From: an uncultured Candidatus Melainabacteria bacterium
Lineage (GTDB): Bacteria; Cyanobacteriota; Vampirovibrionia; Gastranaerophilales; Gastranaerophilaceae
Length of the DNA: 64,000 bases
Assembly: GCA_934754515.1 (NCBI GenBank)
Contig: CAKVIG010000007.1
Coordinates: 1 to 64,000 of the forward strand
Reading direction: 5' to 3'
Part shown: in pieces, positions 43,705-51,192 of the stretch
How the letters are laid out: every line of letters starts with the position of its first letter
Numbering within the stretch: the first letter of the stretch is position 1
Made by a program: the position numbers and the translations under genes
The notes under the pieces: generated by a model
Database searches by the model: none
The model's input: the letters and a program-made list of their open reading frames with translations, nothing else
What the model was told of the DNA's origin: nothing

Positions 43705-44709
43705 TTACGCTTTCATAGCGTTTTCAACAGCAACAGCAACTGCAACAGTAGCACCTACCATTGGGTTGTTACCCATACCGATTACACCCATCATTTCTAC
43801 GTGAGCAGGAACTGAAGATGAACCTGCGAATTGAGCGTCACCGTGCATTCTACCCATAGTATCTGTCATACCATAAGAAGCAGGACCGGCTGCAACGTTA
43901 TCAGGGTGAAGAGTTCTACCAGTACCACCACCTGATGCTACTGAGAAGTATTTTCTACCATTTTCCCAGCACCATTTTTTGTAAGTACCGGCTACTGGGT
44001 GTTGGAATCTTGTTGGGTTAGTTGAGTTACCTGTAATAGAAACATCAACACCTTCTTTAACCATGATTGCAACGCCTTCGTTAACATCATCAGCACCGTA
44101 GCATCTAACTTTAGCTCTTTCACCATCTGAGTATGGAGTTTCCTTAACGATTTTCAATTCGCCAGTTTTGTAATCATATTCTGTTTCAACTGAAGTGAAA
44201 CCGTTGATTCTAGCGATAATGTGAGCTGCATCTTTACCAAGACCGTTTAAGATAACTCTTAAAGGATTTTTTCTAACTTTGTTAGCGTTTCTTGCAATAC
44301 CGATAGCACCTTCAGCAGCTGCGAATGATTCGTGACCAGCCAAGAAACAGAAGCAGTTTGTTTCTTCTCTTAATAACATAGCTGCTAAGTTACCATGACC
44401 GATACCAACTTGTCTTCTGTCACCAACTGAACCAGGAACTGCAAATGCTTGCAAGCCTAAGCCGATAGCTTCTGCAGCATCAGCAGCATTTGTAATACCT
44501 TTTTTGATTGCAATAGCACAACCAAGTGTATAAGCCCAAGAAGCGTTATCGAAAGCGATAGGCTGAATACCTTTAACAATAGCATCTACGTCGATGCCTT
44601 TTGATAAGCATAGATCACGAGCTTCTTCTAAAGATTTGAAACCGTATTCAGGTAAAACTTTAGCTAGAGTAGCTTCACGTCTATCTTGTCCTTCAAATTT
44701 TACTGTCAT
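43705..44709 (-). CDS. GGGtGRT family protein
   Basis: The 334-residue protein matches the family named after its GGGTGRT motif, here in SVASGGGTGRTLHPDN near 260. Conserved blocks include FDNASWAYTLGCAIAI near 52, VPGSVGDRRQVGIGHGNLAAMLLREE near 92, CFLAGHESFAAAEG near 120 and the C-terminal HVEMMGVIGMGNNPMVGATVA. No catalytic function is established for it. The family is found in anaerobes next to an Fe-S-scaffold-like protein, as here. There is no signal peptide, so it is cytosolic. The strong codon bias and the spacing of its start (GGAAATAAA) fit a well-expressed gene. Confidence 0.8.
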   Translation of the reverse strand: MTVKFEGQDRREATLAKVLPEYGFKSLEEARDLCLSKGIDVDAIVKGIQPIAFDNASWAYTLGCAIAIKKGITNAADAAEAIGLGLQAFAVPGSVGDRRQVGIGHGNLAAMLLREETNCFCFLAGHESFAAAEGAIGIARNANKVRKNPLRVILNGLGKDAAHIIARINGFTSVETEYDYKTGELKIVKETPYSDGERAKVRCYGADDVNEGVAIMVKEGVDVSITGNSTNPTRFQHPVAGTYKKWCWENGRKYFSVASGGGTGRTLHPDNVAAGPASYGMTDTMGRMHGDAQFAGSSSVPAHVEMMGVIGMGNNPMVGATVAVAVAVENAMKA

Positions 44710-44755
44710 ATTTTATTTCCTTATTTTAATTGTTAATTACTAACTTTTAGTTTGA

Positions 44756-44871
44756 GTTGAAAGGTTGAACTGTTGAAGAGTTGAAAGGTTCGTTATAAAT
44801 ATATTTGTGATTTTGAGTATTGGTTTATAAGTGAACTATTCAACTTTTCCGCTTTTCAACTAATCAACTTC
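44756..44871. repeat. Imperfect inverted repeat between the GGGtGRT and scaffold genes
   Basis: The left arm (44756-44790) is built of repeats of GTTGAA(A/C/G)GG/CTG and the right arm (44832-44871) of the complement, AACTATTCAACTTTTCC and TTTTCAACTAATCAAC. The arms are about 40 bp apart. Such TTGAA-rich units look like a small mobile or hairpin repeat. It could attenuate expression of the downstream gene relative to the first. Confidence 0.55.
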
Positions 44872-44877
44872 GTTTTA

Positions 44878-45579
44878 CTATTCTTCTCTAGGATCAATGT
44901 ACTTAACCGCATCAGCAAATCTGCCGTAAGTACCGATATTCTTTTCGTAAGCTTCTTTAGGGTCAACGCCTTTCTTGATAGCATCCATAACTTTACCAAG
45001 ATTTACGAATTGGTAACCGATAACTTCATCATTCTTATCAAGACCCATCTTCAAGATGTAACCTTCGGTTAATGACAAGTATCTAACACCCTTTTGAGCT
45101 GTTGAGTGGATTGTGCCACACATAGAGCATAAACCTTTACCTAAATCTTCAAGACCTGCACCTACAGGAAGTCCGTTTTCAGAGAAAGCAGATTGAGTTC
45201 TACCGTAAACGATTTGTAAGAACAATTCTCTCATAGCAACGTTGATTGCGTCACAAACAAGGTCTGTATTTAATGCTTCAAGAAGAGTTTTTCCAGGAAG
45301 AATTTCACCAGCCATAGCTGCTGAGTGAGTCATACCAGAACAACCGATAGTTTCAACTAAAGCTTCTTGGATAATACCGTTTTTAACGTTTAAAGTTAAT
45401 TTACAAGTACCTTGTTGAGGTGCGCAGCATCCGCAACCGTGAGTAAGACCAGAAATATCAGTAATTTCTTTACATTTTGTCCATTCACCTTCTTGTGGAA
45501 TAGGAGCCGGAGTTCCTTTTATACCACGATGTACACAACACTTTTCTTCTATTTCGTGTGTAATTTCAATTTTGCCCAT
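44878..45579 (-). CDS. Iron-sulfur cluster assembly scaffold-like protein
   Basis: The 233-residue protein is the usual partner of GGGtGRT proteins and resembles the NifU/IscU N-terminal scaffold fold: GCGCCAPQQGTCKLTLNVKNG near 48-68, ETIGCSGMTHSAAMAGEILPGKT near 77-99 and LCSMCGTIHSTAQKGVRYLSL near 148-168. The many cysteines (a CxCC cluster at 49-52, Cys81, and a CxxC at 149-152) suggest metal or cluster binding. The exact role is not known. AAGGAGGT precedes the ATG by six bases, a near-perfect Shine-Dalgarno. It is upstream of the GGGtGRT gene on the same strand. Confidence 0.78.
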   Translation of the reverse strand: MGKIEITHEIEEKCCVHRGIKGTPAPIPQEGEWTKCKEITDISGLTHGCGCCAPQQGTCKLTLNVKNGIIQEALVETIGCSGMTHSAAMAGEILPGKTLLEALNTDLVCDAINVAMRELFLQIVYGRTQSAFSENGLPVGAGLEDLGKGLCSMCGTIHSTAQKGVRYLSLTEGYILKMGLDKNDEVIGYQFVNLGKVMDAIKKGVDPKEAYEKNIGTYGRFADAVKYIDPREE

Positions 45580-45862
45580 TTGACCTCCTTATTAATCAAA
45601 AATAAAGCTATTTTAATTTCCAATACAATTATTATATTACAAACAAAAAGCTTTTTTAATTAAGAAGAAAAAATTTTCATTTTGTTACAAATTGAAAAGA
45701 AATAAATCAATAGGAGAATAAGAAGTTATAAATTCCTTTAAAACAATGCTAAGTTAGGTTGTTTAGCGTTCTTAAAACTATCTTAAGTACCCCACCCAAA
45801 AATCAAAGATTTCGACCCTCCCTCAAGGATAGAGTAAATCCAATGCACCAATCAAAAGTAAA
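45580..45862. other. 283-bp intergenic stretch
   Basis: It is AT-rich and holds the upstream region of the scaffold gene. A decayed family B repeat fragment (GACCCTCCCTCAAGGATAGAG less one base) lies near 45815. No gene or strong terminator is seen. Confidence 0.5.
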
Positions 45863-46354
45863 CTAACTTACAAGTCCTTGGATATCTTCAACAAATTCCT
45901 GCACATCTGTGACAACACTTCTTGAATATTTGTTATAAAAATTAGAAGCTTGTTTTTTAGCAAAATCAAAAAGTTGCGAACGATTATCGCTACCTAAATT
46001 TGAATTATCTAAAAGAGATGTAAAAAACGTAACGGCTTCTGAAGTTGTTACATTTCCATCACCGTTTAAATCCAACTTGTTAGCTTCATTGACTTTTTCA
46101 GGAGTCATTTTTTCCCCCAAACTTTCCATTTGGTCCTGCACCTTTTCAGAAAAATCAACATTTTCAATTTGCATGCCGGCAGGCATACCAAGTGATGCAA
46201 AAATATTGTTATTATCTTCTTTAGGTTTAACTTCCATTTGTTTTTCTAATAAATCAGAAAACGTAGTGTCATTCAAATCCAAATTCTGTGAAGGATTTAA
46301 ACCACCAACACCGGCTGAAGATATTCCACCTATAAAATTCGATACTAAACTCAT
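45863..46354 (-). CDS. EF-hand-type small protein
   Basis: The protein has 163 residues from the ATG at 46354 (MSLVSNFIGGISSAG). It carries one EF-hand-like loop, DLNGDGNVTTSE near residues 99-110, with Asp, Asn, Asp, Asn and a closing Glu in the calcium-binding positions, so it may bind one Ca ion. The rest is helical and polar. There is no signal peptide, although the first 20 residues are mildly hydrophobic. The ATG has no Shine-Dalgarno; TATAAT ends six bases before it, so a leaderless mRNA is possible. A TTG at 46396 would add 14 residues. Confidence 0.6.
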   Translation of the reverse strand: MSLVSNFIGGISSAGVGGLNPSQNLDLNDTTFSDLLEKQMEVKPKEDNNNIFASLGMPAGMQIENVDFSEKVQDQMESLGEKMTPEKVNEANKLDLNGDGNVTTSEAVTFFTSLLDNSNLGSDNRSQLFDFAKKQASNFYNKYSRSVVTDVQEFVEDIQGLVS

Positions 46355-46360
46355 AATTTT

Positions 46361-46366
46361 ATTATA
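46361..46366 (-). promoter_or_regulatory. -10 box six bases before the EF-hand gene start
   Basis: TATAAT on the minus strand ends at 46361 and the ATG begins at 46354. No good -35 is found at 17 bp. It could also be part of a chance AT-rich run. Confidence 0.35.
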
Positions 46367-46451
46367 TATATTTTTTAAATTTTTAAACTCCTGCAAATAG
46401 TTGAACTCCCATAGCGATTAAGATATAATGTTTGCAATCGGGAGATTTTAT

Positions 46452-47099
46452 ATGAAAAAGATTTTATTAAGTTTAATACTGGTAGGTTCGCTATCATTAA
46501 GTGTTTTTGCAAACAGTACTCAAAGCATTCCATATAAGAATTTAAAACAAAATGCTAAAATAACTTATAATGCAGAATTAGATAGTTGGTCAATAAAAAA
46601 AGACAGACACTCACCTGATTTTTTTATCAAAAACATTGCAGAAGATAACACATCCGAATATTTATACTTTGATGAAACATTGGCTTTTTTAACGCATTGT
46701 AATTACGAATTTCTAAAAGGTAATGATTTAATCGGATACTCAAATTCAGATTTAAAATTCTATGATTTTGCTTTTTTAAACGGAGAATTTACCAAAAGAG
46801 AATTAACAGAAGAAGAAGTTCAAAAACTTTTTCCTGATTTCAAAATAATCAAAATTTCTGAATTCAGCCCAAATACAAACTCTCTTAAAATCAAAAAATG
46901 CGTTCAAAATGAAAAAATAATCATTTTGAACGACACAGACAGAACATTTGCAAACTACTCTTTTTCATCTGGAAATGCAAAATTCAACACATACGAATTG
47001 GCAGGTTTTATAAAAGTAACAAAAAAAGGTATGATTCAGTTTTCACACTTCGGTGAAAACACACAAGCAACTCCTTGGTTTATTCTACTTTTAAGATAA
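46452..47099 (+). CDS. Small secreted protein of unknown function
   Basis: The 215-residue protein begins at the ATG at 46452 (GGGAG seven bases before) and has a signal peptide MKKILLSLILVGSLSLSVFA, with cleavage predicted after Ala20. The mature part is polar and looks like a mixed alpha/beta domain, with Lys-rich patches (KIKKCVQNEKI near 150) and a C-terminal hydrophobic end (WFILLLR). I do not recognise it. It has no lipobox, so it should be periplasmic or secreted. It is divergent from the EF-hand gene and followed by a strong terminator. Confidence 0.6.
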   Translation: MKKILLSLILVGSLSLSVFANSTQSIPYKNLKQNAKITYNAELDSWSIKKDRHSPDFFIKNIAEDNTSEYLYFDETLAFLTHCNYEFLKGNDLIGYSNSDLKFYDFAFLNGEFTKRELTEEEVQKLFPDFKIIKISEFSPNTNSLKIKKCVQNEKIIILNDTDRTFANYSFSSGNAKFNTYELAGFIKVTKKGMIQFSHFGENTQATPWFILLLR

Positions 47100-47110
47100 T
47101 TGCAAAAAAA

Positions 47111-47143
47111 AGAGTCGGATTACAATATTTGTAATCCGACTCT
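47111..47143. terminator. Bidirectional terminator
   Basis: A 15-bp perfect stem (AGAGTCGGATTACAA and its complement) with a TAT loop is flanked by A and T tracts. It ends the secreted-protein gene and the convergent symporter gene. Confidence 0.88.
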
Positions 47144-47166
47144 TTTTTTTTGCTCATTTTATCAAC

Positions 47167-48492
47167 TTAATTAATTATATCTCCATATTCTTCAGGATTA
47201 TTTAATAAGTCATAATTAATTTCATTTTCATTATCTGCAATTGCAGCTGCAACGACAGCATCAGATGTTACATTCAACAAAGTTCTCATCATATCTGTAA
47301 TTCTTTCGATTGTAAACAAGAATGCAAAACCGGCAACTAGTTGTTCAGGACTTAAGCCCATGCCGTTAAGGACCAAAGCTATCGTAATCAAACCAGCCCC
47401 CGGAATACCTGCACAAGTAGATGATGCAATTATTGCTAACAATGCAATTTGAATAACCAAGAATGGAGTCAATGCAACTCCATAAGCTTGAGTCAAGAAG
47501 ATTACAGCAATTGTTTGTAACATTGCTGTACCATCCATATTAAGAGTTGCACCTAAAGGTAAAACAAAGCTTGCAATTTTGTGAGAAATACCTCTTTTTT
47601 CGCAACAAGCAATTGTAAGAGGGAGTGTCGCAGAAGAACTTGCAGTACCAAATGCAACCATCATAGCCTCAGCCATTGCTGCATATAACATTGTTACAGG
47701 AACTTTTGAAAATATTTTCAAAAATACAGGATATACGATAAAGAATTGAATACCAAAACCTAAAGCTAAAACGCCTAGGTATTTTGAAATACTCATAAAT
47801 ATATCAATACCGAATGATGAAACCGCAACCGCTGTTAGGGCAAAAACACCGGGTGCTGCAAAACACATAATCCAATCTGTAATTTTCATTGTAGCTGCAA
47901 ATATTGATTCAAAGAAACCAACAAACGGTCTGTTAATTTCACCAACTTTAGCCAATGCAATTGAAAACATTAACGCAAATACAATAATAGGAACCATGTC
48001 ACCGCTTGCAATAGATGCTAGAGGATTTTTTGGAACAAAGCCTAAGATTATATTTAACAAGTTGCCCTTTTGAGCCTCAATAGTAGCCGCAACTTGAGCT
48101 TGAATATCTGCTGCCGTATCAATATTAATATAATGAGCAGCTCCTAATCCCGGTTTTAATAACAAAGCTAACGCTGCACCAATTGTAACAGCAACCAGTG
48201 TTATCAAACCATAATAAAAAATCATTTTAATTCCAAGTTTACCAATTTGTTTGCTATCGCCAACACTTGTAATACCAATTACGATTGCAGAAATTACAAG
48301 CGGAATAACAACCATTTGAATTAATCTGATAAATACTTGACCGATAAAAGTAAGGGCTGTCATCAAATATGGAATAGGCTCTCTGTGAAGCCAAATTCCA
48401 ACTAAAACACCGAGTACAAGTCCGGCAAAAATATGCCAGTTACGTTTAAGTCCGAGTCCAAGCGCAATAAGCACCTGCATGTGAAATTTCAT
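47167..48492 (-). CDS. Dicarboxylate/amino-acid:cation symporter
   Basis: The 441-residue protein is of the DAACS (GltP/DctA-like) family and takes up dicarboxylates or acidic amino acids with H+ or Na+. It has about eight membrane helices and two re-entrant loops: FGTASSSATLPLTIACCE near 275 (the SSSATLP loop), PLGATLNMDGTAMLQ near 305 with the NMDGT cation-binding motif, and PGAGLITIALVLNGMG near 365. The substrate cannot be fixed from the sequence alone. GAGAGGATTTT precedes the ATG. The gene is alone on its strand. Confidence 0.9.
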   Translation of the reverse strand: MKFHMQVLIALGLGLKRNWHIFAGLVLGVLVGIWLHREPIPYLMTALTFIGQVFIRLIQMVVIPLVISAIVIGITSVGDSKQIGKLGIKMIFYYGLITLVAVTIGAALALLLKPGLGAAHYINIDTAADIQAQVAATIEAQKGNLLNIILGFVPKNPLASIASGDMVPIIVFALMFSIALAKVGEINRPFVGFFESIFAATMKITDWIMCFAAPGVFALTAVAVSSFGIDIFMSISKYLGVLALGFGIQFFIVYPVFLKIFSKVPVTMLYAAMAEAMMVAFGTASSSATLPLTIACCEKRGISHKIASFVLPLGATLNMDGTAMLQTIAVIFLTQAYGVALTPFLVIQIALLAIIASSTCAGIPGAGLITIALVLNGMGLSPEQLVAGFAFLFTIERITDMMRTLLNVTSDAVVAAAIADNENEINYDLLNNPEEYGDIIN

Positions 48493-48588
48493 TTAAAATC
48501 CTCTCATATACTTATATAACTCAACTATTTTACTATTTTTCGGGCAAATTGTAAAGTATTAAAATCTCTCAAAAAAATCAATTCTCTT

Positions 48589-50475
48589 TTATTCAAAATC
48601 CGTTTTTACCAATGAAATAAATTCTTCTGCTAATTTAGCATTCCACTTCTTATCAATTTCAGCTTGAATTGTTTTTATTGCATCATCAGAACTCAAAGCC
48701 TCTCTATAAGGACGCTTTTCCATCAATGCAAAATATGAATCAATAATCAATATAATTTGTGATTCTATTGGAATTTCATCTCCTGAAATTTTTCCCGGAT
48801 AACCTGTTCCATTCCAATTTTCATGGTGCTTTTCAATTATCGGAATAATGTCTACAATATTAGAAATCGGTTTTAAGATTTCTCTTGCAGCAATTACAGG
48901 GTGCTGTTTTATAGAACTCTTATCTTCTTCACTCAAAGGTTCGCGTTTATTAAGAAGTTCTTTTGGTAACATTGTATTACCGATATCATAAAGTAAAATC
49001 GCGATTTTTAATTTGTCAATTGCCTCTTTAGATAAATCAAAACGTTTAGCAAGCATAGTTGCAAGTTCGACTTTTTGCTTCATTCCGCCGAATTGATGTT
49101 GAGGATTATATGACTGAACAAGAGCGTCTGCAACTTGATAAAGTCTGTCATTATTCATATCCATCAATTTTTCTGTCAGTAATCTTGAAGTTACTGTATC
49201 CATCGGGATTCTGTGTTTAGATAAAATATCAACAAAAGTATTAACCGCAACTTCTTGCCAAGACGTTTCATAAGATGGTTTTGCAATTGTTACACGGTTT
49301 CTGCCATTGCGTTTTGATTCATACATTGCTTGGTCTGTAAGTTCTAAAAGTTCTTCCAAATCATCCGACTGGTCAGGATATGTTGCGACACCTAAACTAG
49401 CGGTTATATGACCGATTTTTTCAAGTTCTACGGATTCAATAGCTTTTCTGATACGTTCTGCAGCTATACAACCACCTTCAATATCGACACCCGGAAGGAT
49501 TAAGTTAAATTCTTCACCGCCCATTCTGGCTGCAATATCTATAGAACGCGCGTTGCTTTTTAAAACTTCTGCAATAGTTTTTATCGCTATATCACCGTAA
49601 TTGTGACCATAGGTATCATTAATTTGTTTCAAATGGTCTAAATCTAAACCGATAACAGTAAATTTTTGATTTTGACGCATTGCACGAATAGCTTCTTTTT
49701 TTATGTATTCTTCAAAGTAACGCCTGTTATACAGTCCTGTCATGCCATCGGTTATAGCCTGTTCTTTTACGGCTTGGAACAAGTCGGCAATCGTAATCGC
49801 TAATTCAATTTGCTTTGCAAAAAGTCCTAAAAAGTTTAATTCGCTATTACTTATATTTTCTCTTGAAGAAAACACGATAAGCGAACCAAAATGAGTATGC
49901 TTAGATAAAAGCGGAACTAAAATATATGATTTCATTTTAGCTTCTTTTAGAAAACCTGCTACTTTATTATTATCAATTTCAGGAATAAAGCCTGAGATTA
50001 ATTTCACAAGTTCTTTTGACTGATAAATTTGATTATTTTTAATAGCATTTTTAACTTCATCAAATTCAGGAAAATGCATTCTATATTCGCTTAAATCACA
50101 ATTAAAATATTCACTGAATTTTGCTCCCATATCATCTCTTGAAGTTGCAACAATTTGCAAATACTTTCCGTCATTATCATTGCGTTCTTTAACAATAAAA
50201 CTGTATAAATAACCTAATTCGCCTTGCAAACTGTTTACAATAGCATTCAAAACACTTGATAGAGGTTTAGAAGAATTCATCATTTCCCAAATATGCTGCA
50301 AAGTGAGCATTTGGCGGTTGGCTCTATCGAGTTCTTTAGTACGAGCAACGATTTCAGCTTCCAGTTTCGCATTCTTTTCGTAAACTTCAAGCAAAGAGTC
50401 CGAACCTGAATAAACGGTTGATTCTACCTTATCTAATTTATTTTTAAAATTTTTGAAACTTTCGAAAAAGCTCAC
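48589..50475 (-). CDS. GAF-GGEEF-degenerate HD-GYP signalling protein
   Basis: The 628-residue protein starts with GTG (AGGA seven bases before) and has a coiled-coil N-terminus (about 1-60), a GAF-like domain (60-235), a GGDEF domain (240-400) and an HD-GYP-like domain (420-610). The diguanylate cyclase signature reads Gly319-Gly-Glu-Glu-Phe323, an active form, and an RxxD inhibitory site (RSID) lies five residues before it. The HD-GYP motif is altered: LYDIGN (Tyr496-Asp497) replaces LHDIGK, and HHENWNGTGYP is kept. The phosphodiesterase domain is thus probably dead or metal-poor, leaving a c-di-GMP synthase. Confidence 0.85.
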   Translation of the reverse strand: MSFFESFKNFKNKLDKVESTVYSGSDSLLEVYEKNAKLEAEIVARTKELDRANRQMLTLQHIWEMMNSSKPLSSVLNAIVNSLQGELGYLYSFIVKERNDNDGKYLQIVATSRDDMGAKFSEYFNCDLSEYRMHFPEFDEVKNAIKNNQIYQSKELVKLISGFIPEIDNNKVAGFLKEAKMKSYILVPLLSKHTHFGSLIVFSSRENISNSELNFLGLFAKQIELAITIADLFQAVKEQAITDGMTGLYNRRYFEEYIKKEAIRAMRQNQKFTVIGLDLDHLKQINDTYGHNYGDIAIKTIAEVLKSNARSIDIAARMGGEEFNLILPGVDIEGGCIAAERIRKAIESVELEKIGHITASLGVATYPDQSDDLEELLELTDQAMYESKRNGRNRVTIAKPSYETSWQEVAVNTFVDILSKHRIPMDTVTSRLLTEKLMDMNNDRLYQVADALVQSYNPQHQFGGMKQKVELATMLAKRFDLSKEAIDKLKIAILLYDIGNTMLPKELLNKREPLSEEDKSSIKQHPVIAAREILKPISNIVDIIPIIEKHHENWNGTGYPGKISGDEIPIESQIILIIDSYFALMEKRPYREALSSDDAIKTIQAEIDKKWNAKLAEEFISLVKTDFE

Positions 50476-50539
50476 TGTGCTGTCCTATACTTCCTCTGTC
50501 CGTACATAATAAGTATAACATATTATCCTAAAAATTAAA

Positions 50540-50613
50540 CCTCCTCGATGGGAATCGAACCCATGACCTTAAGTTTCGGAAACTTACACTCTATCCGACT
50601 GAGCTACGAGGAG
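50540..50613 (-). tRNA. tRNA-Arg (anticodon CCG)
   Basis: The reverse strand folds as a cloverleaf: acceptor CTCCTCG/CGAGGAG with discriminator G, D arm GCTC/GAGT, anticodon stem TAAGT/ACTTA with loop TTCCGAA (anticodon CCG, reads CGG), and the T arm with GGTTCGATTCC. It is 74 nt long and the CCA tail is not encoded. Confidence 0.93.
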
Positions 50614-50698
50614 TTTTTTTGTATTTTAGCATATAAATAGCAAAAAAAATTTTTACGAGTTTTTGTTGTATTATAATACTTAAATTTAAGGAGTTAAT

Positions 50699-50920
50699 AT
50701 GAGAATTCAACCAATTTTTTGCACACCAATACAAAGAACAAATTTCAAAAGTTCAAATAAAGCAGAAGAACAAATAAAAAGACAAGAAGATGAATTGCAC
50801 AAAGAGGAAGATGAAATCAAAAAGCAAATGGACTTCTTGAATAGAGAACAACATAAATTAAATAATGAAGAATATAAACTTGAACGTGAAAAGAACGAAA
50901 TTGAAAGAATGGAACGTTAG
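50699..50920 (+). CDS. Small coiled-coil protein with N-terminal FKS motif
   Basis: The 73-residue protein starts MRIQPIFCTPIQRTNFKSS, with the motif at 15-18, then continues as one uninterrupted charged helix (AEEQIKRQEDELHKEEDEI, then further heptads to the end) of about 50 residues. AAGGAG lies six bases before the ATG and a TATAAT (50672-50677) lies upstream. It should form a coiled-coil dimer. The motif at its front and the absence of any other domain make it a minimal member of the group. Confidence 0.65.
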   Translation: MRIQPIFCTPIQRTNFKSSNKAEEQIKRQEDELHKEEDEIKKQMDFLNREQHKLNNEEYKLEREKNEIERMER

Positions 50921-50950
50921 TTTATTTCTTTACTACAAGAAGAAGGTAAA

Positions 50951-51064
50951 ATGACAAAATATGTTAACTTTTGTAAAGACAAATTTGCAAGCTACAATTC
51001 AGTTGGTATAATAGTTTTAGACAATTGGCACAAAAATTATCAAAAAAACATGCCGTTAAAATAG
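50951..51064 (+). CDS. Possible 37-residue small protein
   Basis: An ATG with AAGAAGG four bases upstream opens a frame of 37 codons (MTKYVNFCKDKFASYNS to MPLK). It is mixed hydrophobic and basic. The next gene's promoter lies within it, so it could equally be noncoding leader DNA. Confidence 0.25.
   Translation: MTKYVNFCKDKFASYNSVGIIVLDNWHKNYQKNMPLK
50985..51012 (+). promoter_or_regulatory. Promoter of the 603-residue protein gene
   Basis: TTGCAA (50985-50990) and TATAAT (51007-51012) are 16 bp apart, with TGG before the -10 (extended -10). Transcription near 51019 would leave a leader of about 170 nt before the ATG at 51193. Confidence 0.5.
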
Positions 51065-51192
51065 CAATTTTTAAACTGTTCGTGTGTTTAGATATATAAG
51101 ACCTAAAGATTGTAGAATTTTAATGGGATTAAAAGTAAGACAAAACAAAACGGAAATTAAATAATAGTTGTAAAATATAGGAGTAATTAGTT

